Of a stretch of 64,000 nucleotides of DNA, positions 8,015 to 16,590 are shown one piece after another (the stretch's first letter is position 1; every line of letters starts with the position of its first letter). This DNA is from Burkholderiales bacterium. Lineage in GTDB: Bacteria > Pseudomonadota > Gammaproteobacteria > Burkholderiales > JAEUOS01. Under the pieces are notes generated by a model. That model was not told where the DNA came from and made no database searches. It saw only the letters and a program-made list of their open reading frames with translations. A program made the position numbers and the translations under genes. The stretch is taken from positions 62,001-126,000 of the forward strand of contig JAEUOR010000062.1 of NCBI GenBank assembly GCA_016790635.1, written 5' to 3'.

Positions 8015-9097
8015 ATGACCGAGCCACCGGTGCCCATCAATCGACTGCGCGGCTTCGAGCCGCTCGCGGCTTTGTCGGATGCTCGTCTCAAGGAGTTTTC
8101 CGAGCTGTGCCAGCATGAAACCGCCGACGAGGGCAGCGATCCCTTGTCGGGCGACGGGCGCGCCGGACAGCTGGCCTTCCTGCTTTCCGGTCGGCTCGCG
8201 CTCAGGTTTCCTGAGGGCGAAGAGGAGATCGTGGTCGCGGGCACGCCTGCGGCTCGAGAGTCGCTCAATCGCACCCGCCGGATCGCATCGGCGCGCGCCT
8301 TGAGCAACCTGGAATTGATCCGCATCGATCGCGACCTGCTCGACATCATGCTGACCTGGGATCAGCTCGCAGCGTTCGATGCCACGCGGACCGGGCGCCT
8401 CAAGGTGCTTGCGCAGCAGCAGGCGCCTACGCTGCCCCAGTGGAATGTGATGTCTGGTGTTTTTTCCATGAGCAATCTGAAGACCGGCGCATTCGCCGGT
8501 CTGCCGGCAGCGCACATCGCCGAATTGCTCAATCGTTTTGCGCGCATCGAGGTTGCGGCCGGCGACATCATCATCCGCGAGGGTGACGAGGGGGACTACT
8601 ACTACGTCATCGAATCCGGTCGTGCCGTGGTGACGCGTCGGGTGGGCGGCGTGGAAGTGACACTCGCCGACCTGAAGAGCGGAGACGCTTTCGGCGAAGA
8701 AGCGCTGGTCTCGGAAGCCAAGCGCAATGCGACGGTTTCCATGAAGCTGCCCGGCGTCCTGCTGCGTCTTGCCAAGCATGATTTCATCGCCCTGCTCAAG
8801 GAGCCTCTGCTGAACCGTCTGGACGGCGCCGCGGCGCGGGCCAAGGTCGATTCCGGCGCGCAGTGGCTTGACGTGCGCTATCCGTCCGAGTACCAGTATG
8901 ACCGCCTGCCAGGCGCGATCAACATACCCCTGGCGGAGATCCGCAACGCATTCTCGGTACTCGACAAGGCGCGCGAGTATGTAGTCTATTGTCAGAGCGG
9001 CCGCCGCAGCTCGGCCGCCGCGTTCCTACTGGCGCATCGCGGCTTCAAGGTGTTCCTGCTGGACGGCGGCCTGTGGGCAGAGCGCAAGAATGCTTAG
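8015..9097 (+). CDS. Cyclic-nucleotide-binding protein fused to a rhodanese domain
   Basis: Predicted 360-residue protein with two cNMP-binding-like domains and a C-terminal rhodanese. The first cNMP domain (about 5-120) is degenerate. The second (about 160-275) keeps the phosphate-binding cassette, with FGEEAL at 226-231 and Arg237 in KRNATV, so it should bind cAMP or cGMP. The rhodanese part (about 280-360) has the active-site loop CQSGRRS with Cys326, consistent with sulfur transfer or persulfide sensing. There is no DNA-binding domain, so this is not a Crp-type regulator. The start is uncertain: a TTG at 8000, overlapping the previous stop, is also possible. Likely a cAMP effector of the neighbouring cyclase. 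Confidence 0.85.
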   Translation: MTEPPVPINRLRGFEPLAALSDARLKEFSELCQHETADEGSDPLSGDGRAGQLAFLLSGRLALRFPEGEEEIVVAGTPAARESLNRTRRIASARALSNLELIRIDRDLLDIMLTWDQLAAFDATRTGRLKVLAQQQAPTLPQWNVMSGVFSMSNLKTGAFAGLPAAHIAELLNRFARIEVAAGDIIIREGDEGDYYYVIESGRAVVTRRVGGVEVTLADLKSGDAFGEEALVSEAKRNATVSMKLPGVLLRLAKHDFIALLKEPLLNRLDGAAARAKVDSGAQWLDVRYPSEYQYDRLPGAINIPLAEIRNAFSVLDKAREYVVYCQSGRRSSAAAFLLAHRGFKVFLLDGGLWAERKNA

Positions 9098-9169
9098 ACA
9101 CGCGGGCGCGATTTCTAGCCGGCTCGCCGCGCAGCGTGCCGGCGCCGCCATTGTCATGCGGGGTGAACC

Positions 9170-11548
9170 ATGAGTGCCGTCTTGAGTCCCAAGCCGGCCG
9201 CCCAGGGCGGCGGCGATGTCAATCTGAAGCTCAATTTCCAGAAGAACCTGCAGACGGTCACCAACCGCATTCACGCGACCAACAATGTCGACGAGATCAT
9301 GCTCGAGGTGAGCCAGGAAATCTGCAACCTGTTCAATGCGGATCGCCTGACCATCTACACCGTCGGCGAGGACAAGGCCTCGATCATCTCCAAGGTCAAG
9401 ACCGGCCTCAACTCCTTCAAGGACCTGAAGCTGCCGATCGCTGAACAGAGCATCGCGGGCTACGTGGCGTTGTCGAAGAAGCTCATCAACCTGCGCGATG
9501 TCTATGACGAGACCGAACTGAAAGGGCACAACCCGAACCTGCGCTTTCTGCAGGAGGTGGACAAGCGCACCGGCTACCGGACCAAGCAGGTGTTATGCGC
9601 CCCCGTGATCGATGCGCCGAGCGGCGAGCTGATCGGCGTCGTGCAGATCATCAACAACAAATCCGGGCAGCCGTTCGGGCAACTCGAAGAAGAGGGTGCG
9701 GCCGGCCTTACGCAAACTCTCGCGATCGCATTTCGCCAGCGCCAGAAATCGGCGCAGCCGGTCAAGACCAAGTACGACTACCTGGTCGCCGACGCGGTGC
9801 TTTCCGCCCAGGAATTCGAGCTCGCCACGCGTTCGGCGCGCCGCAAGGGCATCGACGTCGAGGACGTGCTGATCAGCGAATTCCAGGTCAAGATTCCCGC
9901 GATGGGGGCAGCCCTGGCCAAGTTTTTCGGCGCCGCCTACGAGCCGTTCAAGGCCGACCGCGTCAAGCCGGCCGACCTGATCAAGAACCTGAAGCGCGAC
10001 TACGTCGAGTCCGCGCAATGGCTGCCGATCGACGACGCCAAGGAAGGCCTCATCGTCGTCTGCCTCGACCCGGAACGCGTCCGGTCCTCGCGCATCGTCA
10101 ACAACATCTTTCCACGCGCCACCAAGGTGGTCTACAAGGTCACCACTGCAACCGAGTTCCGCCAGACCTTGAGCCAGTTCTTCGGTGAAGCCGGCGACAA
10201 CAGCTCCATCGACGACCTGCTTTCAGGAATGGATACCGACGATGAGCTGTCGGTGACAGGCAGCGACGGCGACGATGTCAATGCCGCAGCCGACAACGAG
10301 TTGGTCAAGCTGGTCAACAAGGTGATCGTGGATGCCTACAACCAAGGCGTCTCCGACATTCACATCGAACCTTACCCGGGCAAGGCCAAGACCGAGATCC
10401 GCTTTCGCAAGGATGGCTCGCTGACCCCATACATCGAGATCCCGGCCAGCTACCGCAATGCGATCGTCGCGCGTCTCAAGATCATGTGCGACCTCGACAT
10501 TTCCGAGAAGCGCAAGCCGCAGGACGGCAAGATCAAGTTCAAGAAGTTCGGTCCGCTGGACATCGAACTGCGCGTGGCCACCATTCCGACCGCCGGCGGC
10601 GTCGAGGACGTGGTCATGCGTATCCTGGCCGCCGGGGAGCCGATCCCGATCGACAGCCTGGGAGTGACCAAGAAGAACCTCGAGGCGCTCAAGAAGACCG
10701 TCAGCAAGCCCTACGGGCTGTTTTTTGTCTGCGGTCCGACCGGTTCAGGCAAGACCACGACCCTGCACTCGGTGCTGGGCTTCCTCAACACGCCCGATAC
10801 CAAGATCTGGACCGCGGAGGATCCGGTCGAGATCACGCAAAAGGGCCTGCGCCAGGTGCAGGTCAACAAGAAGGCGGGTCTGGACTTCGCCGTGGTCATG
10901 AAGGCATTCCTGCGTGCCGACCCGGACATCATCATGGTCGGCGAGATGCGCGACGCCGAGACCACCGGCACCGGCATCGAGGCCTCGCTCACCGGCCACC
11001 TGGTATTCGCCACGCTGCACACCAACAGCGCTCCCGAGGCGGTGATCCGCCTGCTCGACATGGGCATGGACCCGTTCAACTTCGCCGACGCGCTGCTGGG
11101 CATCCTGGCGCAACGCCTGGCGAAGCGGCTATGCAAGGAGTGCAAGGAAGGCTACACGCCGGATGCCGCCGAGCTCAAGTCGTTCATGACCGAGTACGCC
11201 GAGGAGCTGATCAAGACGCCGCCGTTCAAGCAGGACGCCAATTCCCAGTTCAAGAAGCTCTACGACTACTGGCTGCAGGAGTATGGCAAGGAAGGCAAGC
11301 TGACCTTCTACCGCGCAAAGGGCTGCGACAAGTGCGGCGGTTCCGGCTACAAAGGCCGTGTCGGCCTGCATGAACTGATGGTCGCCTCCGAGCGGGTCAA
11401 GAAGCTGATCCAGGAAAAATCCCGTGTCGCCGAGATCTTCACCGCCTGCGTCGAGGAGGGCATGAGCACCCTCAAGATGGACGGCATGGAGAAGGTGCTG
11501 ATGGGAGTGACCGACATCAAGCAGGTGCGTACGGTCTGCATCAAGTAG
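9170..11548 (+). CDS. GAF-domain-containing GspE/PilB-family secretion ATPase
   Basis: Hexameric traffic ATPase of 792 residues with an added N-terminal sensor. Residues about 25-190 form a GAF domain ending in an NK...F...EE pattern close to the NKFDE motif of cyclic-nucleotide GAFs. About 200-345 resembles the T2SSE_N/MshEN region, though its c-di-GMP signature is weak. The ATPase has Walker A GPTGSGKT with Lys528, an AEDPVE Asp box, Walker B IIMVGEMRD and a GHLVFATLHTN His box. Four cysteines (655, 658, 719, 722) form the zinc site of GspE/PilB enzymes. No pilin, platform or secretin genes are nearby, so it either serves a machine encoded elsewhere or has been recruited to signalling. Confidence 0.87.
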   Translation: MSAVLSPKPAAQGGGDVNLKLNFQKNLQTVTNRIHATNNVDEIMLEVSQEICNLFNADRLTIYTVGEDKASIISKVKTGLNSFKDLKLPIAEQSIAGYVALSKKLINLRDVYDETELKGHNPNLRFLQEVDKRTGYRTKQVLCAPVIDAPSGELIGVVQIINNKSGQPFGQLEEEGAAGLTQTLAIAFRQRQKSAQPVKTKYDYLVADAVLSAQEFELATRSARRKGIDVEDVLISEFQVKIPAMGAALAKFFGAAYEPFKADRVKPADLIKNLKRDYVESAQWLPIDDAKEGLIVVCLDPERVRSSRIVNNIFPRATKVVYKVTTATEFRQTLSQFFGEAGDNSSIDDLLSGMDTDDELSVTGSDGDDVNAAADNELVKLVNKVIVDAYNQGVSDIHIEPYPGKAKTEIRFRKDGSLTPYIEIPASYRNAIVARLKIMCDLDISEKRKPQDGKIKFKKFGPLDIELRVATIPTAGGVEDVVMRILAAGEPIPIDSLGVTKKNLEALKKTVSKPYGLFFVCGPTGSGKTTTLHSVLGFLNTPDTKIWTAEDPVEITQKGLRQVQVNKKAGLDFAVVMKAFLRADPDIIMVGEMRDAETTGTGIEASLTGHLVFATLHTNSAPEAVIRLLDMGMDPFNFADALLGILAQRLAKRLCKECKEGYTPDAAELKSFMTEYAEELIKTPPFKQDANSQFKKLYDYWLQEYGKEGKLTFYRAKGCDKCGGSGYKGRVGLHELMVASERVKKLIQEKSRVAEIFTACVEEGMSTLKMDGMEKVLMGVTDIKQVRTVCIK

Positions 11549-11558
11549 CCAGGAACCG

Positions 11559-13715
11559 ATGGCCACCATCGAAAACCTGTTCCGGAGCCTCGAGCAACTC
11601 AACGCATTCGGTGTTGCGCTGTCCCAGGAGCGCGACATCAACGCGCTCCTCGAGAAGATCCTGCATGCCGCCAAGGGCATCACCGGCGCCGACGGCGGTA
11701 CCCTTTACCGTGTAGTCGACGGCGATCGCCTGCAGTTCGAGATGGTGCTCAATGATTCGCTCGGCATCGCCCTGGGCGGAACGACCGGCAATGCCATTTC
11801 GTTCTACCCGGTCAAGCTGTACGGTGAAGGCGGGGCGCCCAACACCTCCATGGTCGCCGCCTATGCGGCGCTGACCGGCAACACCGTCAACATCCCGGAT
11901 GCCTACACGGCACAGGGCTTCGATTTCTCGGGCACGCGCAACTTCGACAAGAAGACCGGCTACCGCTCGACCTCGTTCCTGACCGTGCCGATGCGCGATC
12001 ACGAGAACGACATCATCGGCGTGCTGCAGCTCCTGAACCGGCTCGATCCGGTCACCGGCCGCGTGACCGAGTTCTCCGATGCCGACCAGCGCATGGCCGA
12101 AAGCCTGGCCTCGCAGGCGGCCATCGCGCTGACCAATCTCGAAAACCTGCTCAAGCGCCTCGAGCAACTCAACGCGGTCGGTGTCGCCCTCTCACAGGAG
12201 CGCGACATCAACGCGCTGCTCGAGAAGATCCTGCATGCCGCCAAGGGCATCACCGGCGCCGACGGCGGCACACTCTACCGCCTGATCGAAGGCGAGCGCC
12301 TGCAATTCGAGATCGTGCTCAATGATTCGCTCGGCATCGCCCTGGGCGGAACGACCGGCAATCCCATCTCGTTCTACCCGATCAAGCTGTACGGTGAAGG
12401 CGGGGCGCCCAATACCTCCATGGTCGCCGCCTATGCGGCGCTGACCGGCAACACCGTCAACATCCCGGATGCCTACACTGCACAGGGCTTCGATTTCTCG
12501 GGCACGCGCAACTTCGACAAGAAGACCGGCTACCGCTCGACCTCGTTCCTGACCATTCCGATGCGCGATCACGAGAACGAGATCATCGGCGTGCTGCAGC
12601 TCTTGAACCGGCTCGATCCGGTCACCGGCCGCGTGATCGAGTTCTCCGATGCCGACCAGCGCATGACCGAGAGCCTGGCCTCGCAGGCGGCCATCGCGCT
12701 GACCAATCGCAACCTGATCGTGCAACTTGAGCAACTCTTCGAGTCGTTCATCAACATGATCAACACCGCGATCGACGAGAAGTCGCCGTACACCGGCGGT
12801 CACTGCCAGCGCGTGCCGACGCTCACCATGATGCTGGCCGAGGCCGTCAGCGCCACCCGCGAGGGGCCGCTGGCCGATTTCACGATGACAGACCGCGATC
12901 GCTACGAACTCAAGATCGCCGGCCTGCTGCATGACTGCGGCAAAGTCACCACGCCGGTGCACGTGGTCGACAAGTCGACCAAGCTGGAGACCATCTACGA
13001 CCGCATCCACCTGCTCGACACCCGCTTCGAAGTGCTCAAGCGCGACGCGGAGATCGCCTGCCTGAAGGGAGAAATCGACGAGGCGGAGCGCGCCTTGCGC
13101 CTGGCGCGCTACGACGACGACAGGGCCTTCTTGCGCCGCACCAATATCGGCGGCGAGTTCATGCGAGAGGAGGACATCGCGCGGGTGCGCGCCATCGCCG
13201 CCTACCGCTGGCGCGCCGTCGACGGCACCGAAAGCAACTTCCTGTCGGATGACGAGGTCAAGAACCTCACGGTGCGCGCCGGCACGCTGACCGCCGAGGA
13301 GCGCGAGATCATCAATTACCATATCGTCGCGACCATCAAGATGCTCGAGGCCCTGCCTTGGCCAAGGCACCTGAAGAACGTCCCGGAGTACGCTGGCGGT
13401 CACCATGAGCGCATGGACGGCAAGGGCTACCCCAAGGGTCTCAAACGCGACCAGATGAGCATCCAGGCGCGCGTGATGGGCATTGCCGACATTTTCGAAG
13501 CGCTGACGGCGCGCGACCGCCCCTACAAGAAGGGCAAGACTCTGACCGAGTCGCTGGAAATCCTCGGCAAGTTCAAGCTGAACGGGCACATCGACCCGGA
13601 TCTTTTCGACGTGTTCATCCGCGAGAAGGTCTATCTGAAGTATGCCGAGGAGTTCATGAACCCCGAGCAGATCGACGAGGTCGATCTGGCCAAGATCCCG
13701 GGCGTCGGCGCCTGA
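11559..13715 (+). CDS. Tandem-GAF HD-GYP phosphodiesterase
   Basis: 718-residue protein with two nearly identical GAF domains (about 10-190 and 200-385) followed by an HD-GYP domain. The HD-GYP part has HDCGK (458-462) and HHERMDGKGYP (615-625), the metal and GYP signature of c-di-GMP phosphodiesterases, so hydrolysis of c-di-GMP is expected. Each GAF ends in an NR...FSDADQ pattern, a variant of the NKFDE motif linked to cyclic nucleotide binding. An insert of about 110 residues between the HD and GYP parts is charged and unusual. The ATG follows an AGGA site and lies 10 bases after the ATPase stop. Last gene of the operon. Confidence 0.9.
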   Translation: MATIENLFRSLEQLNAFGVALSQERDINALLEKILHAAKGITGADGGTLYRVVDGDRLQFEMVLNDSLGIALGGTTGNAISFYPVKLYGEGGAPNTSMVAAYAALTGNTVNIPDAYTAQGFDFSGTRNFDKKTGYRSTSFLTVPMRDHENDIIGVLQLLNRLDPVTGRVTEFSDADQRMAESLASQAAIALTNLENLLKRLEQLNAVGVALSQERDINALLEKILHAAKGITGADGGTLYRLIEGERLQFEIVLNDSLGIALGGTTGNPISFYPIKLYGEGGAPNTSMVAAYAALTGNTVNIPDAYTAQGFDFSGTRNFDKKTGYRSTSFLTIPMRDHENEIIGVLQLLNRLDPVTGRVIEFSDADQRMTESLASQAAIALTNRNLIVQLEQLFESFINMINTAIDEKSPYTGGHCQRVPTLTMMLAEAVSATREGPLADFTMTDRDRYELKIAGLLHDCGKVTTPVHVVDKSTKLETIYDRIHLLDTRFEVLKRDAEIACLKGEIDEAERALRLARYDDDRAFLRRTNIGGEFMREEDIARVRAIAAYRWRAVDGTESNFLSDDEVKNLTVRAGTLTAEEREIINYHIVATIKMLEALPWPRHLKNVPEYAGGHHERMDGKGYPKGLKRDQMSIQARVMGIADIFEALTARDRPYKKGKTLTESLEILGKFKLNGHIDPDLFDVFIREKVYLKYAEEFMNPEQIDEVDLAKIPGVGA
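11592..12707 (+). repeat. Tandem in-frame duplication of a GAF module (period 570 bp)
   Basis: Bases 11592-12137 and 12162-12707 are copies offset by exactly 570 bases (190 codons). Across about 183 residues I count roughly a dozen differences, mostly conservative (Val/Ile, Asp/Glu), and long stretches of DNA are identical. This indicates a recent duplication or ongoing gene conversion within the HD-GYP gene. Confidence 0.9.
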
Positions 13716-13739
13716 GCATCATCCGACCACCCGCGCCCA

Positions 13740-13758
13740 CCGCCGTGCGCGACGGCGG
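13740..13758 (+). terminator. Hairpin after the signalling operon
   Basis: CCGCCGT (13740-13746) pairs with ACGGCGG (13752-13758) around a five-base loop, 24 bases after the HD-GYP stop. No T-run follows, so intrinsic termination is uncertain; it may stabilise the 3' end. It lies in the short gap between this operon and the convergent small gene. Confidence 0.35.
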
Positions 13759-13844
13759 CATGCTGCGGCGCCGGCCTCAAACCAACCGCAAGCGGCGCTC
13801 CCGCAGTCTGGCTGCCTCGCGGCCCGGGCAGGGAACGCCCGCCG

Positions 13845-14174
13845 TCAGCCTGCAGGGGCCGGAGGCTTGCGCGTGATGTAGACGATCAGCGCCTCGGTCG
13901 CGACCTCGACGAACTTGTCGTTGTAGCCCATGTCCTTGAGCTCCCACTGGAAGGTGTTGCCGAGCGACGCCTTCTTGAGAGTGCCGAGCTTGTGGTCGCG
14001 ATTGAATTTCTCGGCCTTTTCGCCGACCTCCTCGATGATGGTGGTCAGGCGCTTGGGGCTGACCATGCGCTGCGGATCGTTGGCCAGCGCCGGCGGAAAG
14101 CGCTTGGCGATTTCCTGTGCCAACGACTTGGCAAATTCCTCGAGTTCCTTGCCGCCAAACAGGTTCAGGGCCAT
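13845..14174 (-). CDS. Conserved-looking hypothetical protein, 109 aa
   Basis: I do not recognise this family. The product is a small, charged, predicted soluble protein of 109 residues without signal peptide or membrane segment. It begins MALNLFGGKELEE and ends in a Lys/Pro-rich ITRKPPAPAG tail. Helical heptad-like stretches (FAKSLAQEIAKRF, and IIEEVGEKAEKF) suggest an alpha-helical N-terminal half. The gene is convergent with the signalling operon and divergent from the TPR gene, with 86 bases between the start codons. The reading frame is open far upstream, but the ATG at 14174 is chosen because the upstream part is compositionally non-coding and overlaps the divergent gene. Confidence 0.6.
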   Translation of the reverse strand: MALNLFGGKELEEFAKSLAQEIAKRFPPALANDPQRMVSPKRLTTIIEEVGEKAEKFNRDHKLGTLKKASLGNTFQWELKDMGYNDKFVEVATEALIVYITRKPPAPAG

Positions 14175-14260
14175 AGCGGATTCATGCGGGGTTGCGGTGC
14201 TTGTATGATACCTTCGATCCAACGGCGTGGCCTCGGGCCGGCGCCCTTCCCGCCTCCCCC

Positions 14261-15727
14261 ATGCTCCTCGGACTGTTTGGACGTCGCCGTTCCGCGCCTG
14301 CCGCGCCAGAGCATCAGTCTCTGCGCGAGACCCTCCTGGCGCAGTTGCGCGACCATCTTGGCCGAGGACATCTGGCGGCCGCTGAGGTGTGCCTGGACGA
14401 ATTGCGCGAGCACTTCCCCGCGGATCCCGAAGTGCGCCAGCAGGAGGGTGGCCTCTGCTATCAGCGCGGCGAGTTCGCGCAGGCCGAAGGCATTTTTCGC
14501 GACATCCTGAGCAAGCGCCCGGACGATGCGGTCGCGCTCGCCAACCTAGGGCAAAGCCTGCAGGTGCGCGGCGCGTTCGCCGAGGCGCAGCCGCTGTTCG
14601 AGTCGGCGTTGCGCATCGCGCCAGGACTTGCGTTTGCCAAGTCGAATCTCGCGGTGGCATGCTATGCGCTCGACCAGACAAGCCGAGCGGTCACGCTGTG
14701 CCGCGAACTGGTCGCCGCCGATCCCGACGACCCTTCCGCACACTTCGCACTGGCCGAGGGGTTGTTGCGACTGGGCGCGTATGCCGAGGGCTGGTCGGAA
14801 TACGAATGGCGCATGCGTGAACCCGGCTATCAGCGCTACTTCCGCCGGTATGCCCAGGCGACCTGGGACGGCTCCGAACAGACGGGCAAGGTCGTGCTCA
14901 TATGGCCCGAGCAGGGATTCGGCGATACGCTCCAGTTCACCCGGCTGGCCATTGCCGCAGCCGCGCGGCATGGATCGATGCGCTTCATCGTCGATGCGCC
15001 CGCGGCGCTTGCCCGACTCATGCGCAATGGCCTTGCAGACAACCGCCTGCCCAACCTCGAGGTCGCACCGCAAGGCAAGCTGCCCGAGTTCGACCTGCAT
15101 GTATCGGTCATGAGCCTGGCCTGGCGCCTAAACGCCCGGCTCGATGTCAATCCGGTCACTGGGCCCTACCTCCGCGCCGACCCAGCCCTGGTGGAAGAGT
15201 GGCAAAGGCGCCTTGATGCGGCCTTGCCGGCTGGTCGCCTGCGCGTGGGACTGGCCTGGGCCGGGAATCGGCGTGAGGAATTCGATGCCGGCGGCCGCGC
15301 CGTCGATTTCCGGCGCAGCCTGCCGGTCGAAATGGCGGCGCGCCTGACCGGGGTTCCGGACTGCACTTTCGTGAGCCTGCAAGTCGGCCCGCGCGCCGGT
15401 GAACTCACTGCCATCGGCGCGCAAGTTGCCGATTTCGGGTCGCATATTGCCGACTTCGCCGACACGGCGGCGCTGATGCAATGCCTGGACCTGGTGGTGA
15501 GTGTCGATACGGCGGTCGTGCATCTGGCCGGCGCGCTGGGCCGACCGGCATGGATGTTGTCACGCTACGATTGCTGCTGGCGCTGGGGAGAGCGAGCAAC
15601 CACTTCGCCTTGGTATCCGAGCCTCAGGCCTTACTATCAGGATGCCCCGGGCGACTGGCGGGGCGTCATCGAACGCGTCAACGCGGCGCTGCACCAGCAT
15701 GCCCGTGAGCATGCGCTCCGGACGTGA
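14261..15727 (+). CDS. TPR protein with a glycosyltransferase-like C-terminal domain
   Basis: 488-residue protein. The N-terminal half (about 20-185) has TPR-type repeats such as AVALANLGQSLQVRGAFAEA. The C-terminal half (about 220-480) resembles the GT-B-like family often found fused to TPRs (related to ADP-heptose glycosyltransferases), with IWPEQGFGDTLQF, VGLAWAGNR and the late LVVSVDTAVVHLAGALG motif. It may glycosylate a surface or flagellar component, but its substrate is unknown. The ATG at 14261 is chosen because MLLGLFGRRRS is a typical start; an in-frame TTG at 14192 is less likely. No pathway partner is adjacent. Confidence 0.75.
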   Translation: MLLGLFGRRRSAPAAPEHQSLRETLLAQLRDHLGRGHLAAAEVCLDELREHFPADPEVRQQEGGLCYQRGEFAQAEGIFRDILSKRPDDAVALANLGQSLQVRGAFAEAQPLFESALRIAPGLAFAKSNLAVACYALDQTSRAVTLCRELVAADPDDPSAHFALAEGLLRLGAYAEGWSEYEWRMREPGYQRYFRRYAQATWDGSEQTGKVVLIWPEQGFGDTLQFTRLAIAAAARHGSMRFIVDAPAALARLMRNGLADNRLPNLEVAPQGKLPEFDLHVSVMSLAWRLNARLDVNPVTGPYLRADPALVEEWQRRLDAALPAGRLRVGLAWAGNRREEFDAGGRAVDFRRSLPVEMAARLTGVPDCTFVSLQVGPRAGELTAIGAQVADFGSHIADFADTAALMQCLDLVVSVDTAVVHLAGALGRPAWMLSRYDCCWRWGERATTSPWYPSLRPYYQDAPGDWRGVIERVNAALHQHAREHALRT

Positions 15728-15735
15728 ACACCTCA

Positions 15736-16590
15736 ATGAGCCTGTTTGTACAACCGACCGGCCTTGACGATGCGATTGCGCATCTGGCCACCACGCGCGC
15801 GACCGTTCTCGCCGGCGGTACCGACCTATACCCCGCCTGCGTCGGAAAGCCCCCCCCGGACTCGATTCTTGACATCTCGCGTGTCGGCGCGCTGCGTGGC
15901 ATCCGTGCCGAAATCGGCATCGACGGCGCGCCCACGCACACACGCATCGGCGCGGCCACCACCTGGAGCGAGATCATCGCCCACCCGTTGCCTGGCGCAT
16001 TCGCCGGCCTCAAGGCCGCCGCACGCGAAATCGGCGGCAGGCAGATCCAGAACGCCGGCACTATCGCCGGCAACCTGTGCAATGCGTCCCCGGCCGCCGA
16101 CGGCGTCCCGCCGCTGCTCGCGCTCGGCGCCACCGTGGAACTGGCTTCGTCGCGCGGCGTGCGACAGGTGGCCTTGGCCGACTTCATTCGCGGCAACCGG
16201 CGCACCGTGCTCGAGCCCGACGAGTTGCTGACGGCGGTCCTGGTGCCGGCCTGGACCGCCACGACACGCAGCGCATTTCTGAAACTGGGTCATCGCCGCT
16301 ATCTGGTGATTTCGGTCACCATGGTCGCCGTGAACATGGATATCGATGCCCAGGGATTGGTCAGGCGCTGCGCGGTGGCCGTCGGCGCCTGCTCGGCCGT
16401 GGCGCAGCGGCTGCCGCAGCTCGAGGCGCGGCTGGTCGGCACACCGGCCTCCCTCGCCCCGCGCCATGTCGAGCCACGCGATCTGAAGGTCCTGTCACCC
16501 ATTGACGACGTGCGCGGCAGCGCCGCTTATCGACTCGAAGCGGCGCAGGAACTGGTGCGCCGCGCGCTCAACGAGGTCGGCAAGCCATGA
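15736..16590 (+). CDS. FAD-binding subunit of a xanthine-dehydrogenase-family hydroxylase
   Basis: 284-residue medium subunit of a molybdenum hydroxylase (CoxM/NdhF-like). It shows the FAD-binding VLAGGTDLYP loop near the N-terminus, IGAATTWSEI, and the second FAD motif AGTIAGNLCNASPAAD around residues 115-130. It passes electrons from the Fe-S clusters of its partner to the acceptor. Its end overlaps the fused FeS/Mo gene by four bases (ATGA), so the two are translationally coupled. The start is uncertain: GTG at 15724 overlaps the upstream stop, while ATG at 15736 has somewhat better spacing to a weak GGA. Confidence 0.88.
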   Translation: MSLFVQPTGLDDAIAHLATTRATVLAGGTDLYPACVGKPPPDSILDISRVGALRGIRAEIGIDGAPTHTRIGAATTWSEIIAHPLPGAFAGLKAAAREIGGRQIQNAGTIAGNLCNASPAADGVPPLLALGATVELASSRGVRQVALADFIRGNRRTVLEPDELLTAVLVPAWTATTRSAFLKLGHRRYLVISVTMVAVNMDIDAQGLVRRCAVAVGACSAVAQRLPQLEARLVGTPASLAPRHVEPRDLKVLSPIDDVRGSAAYRLEAAQELVRRALNEVGKP

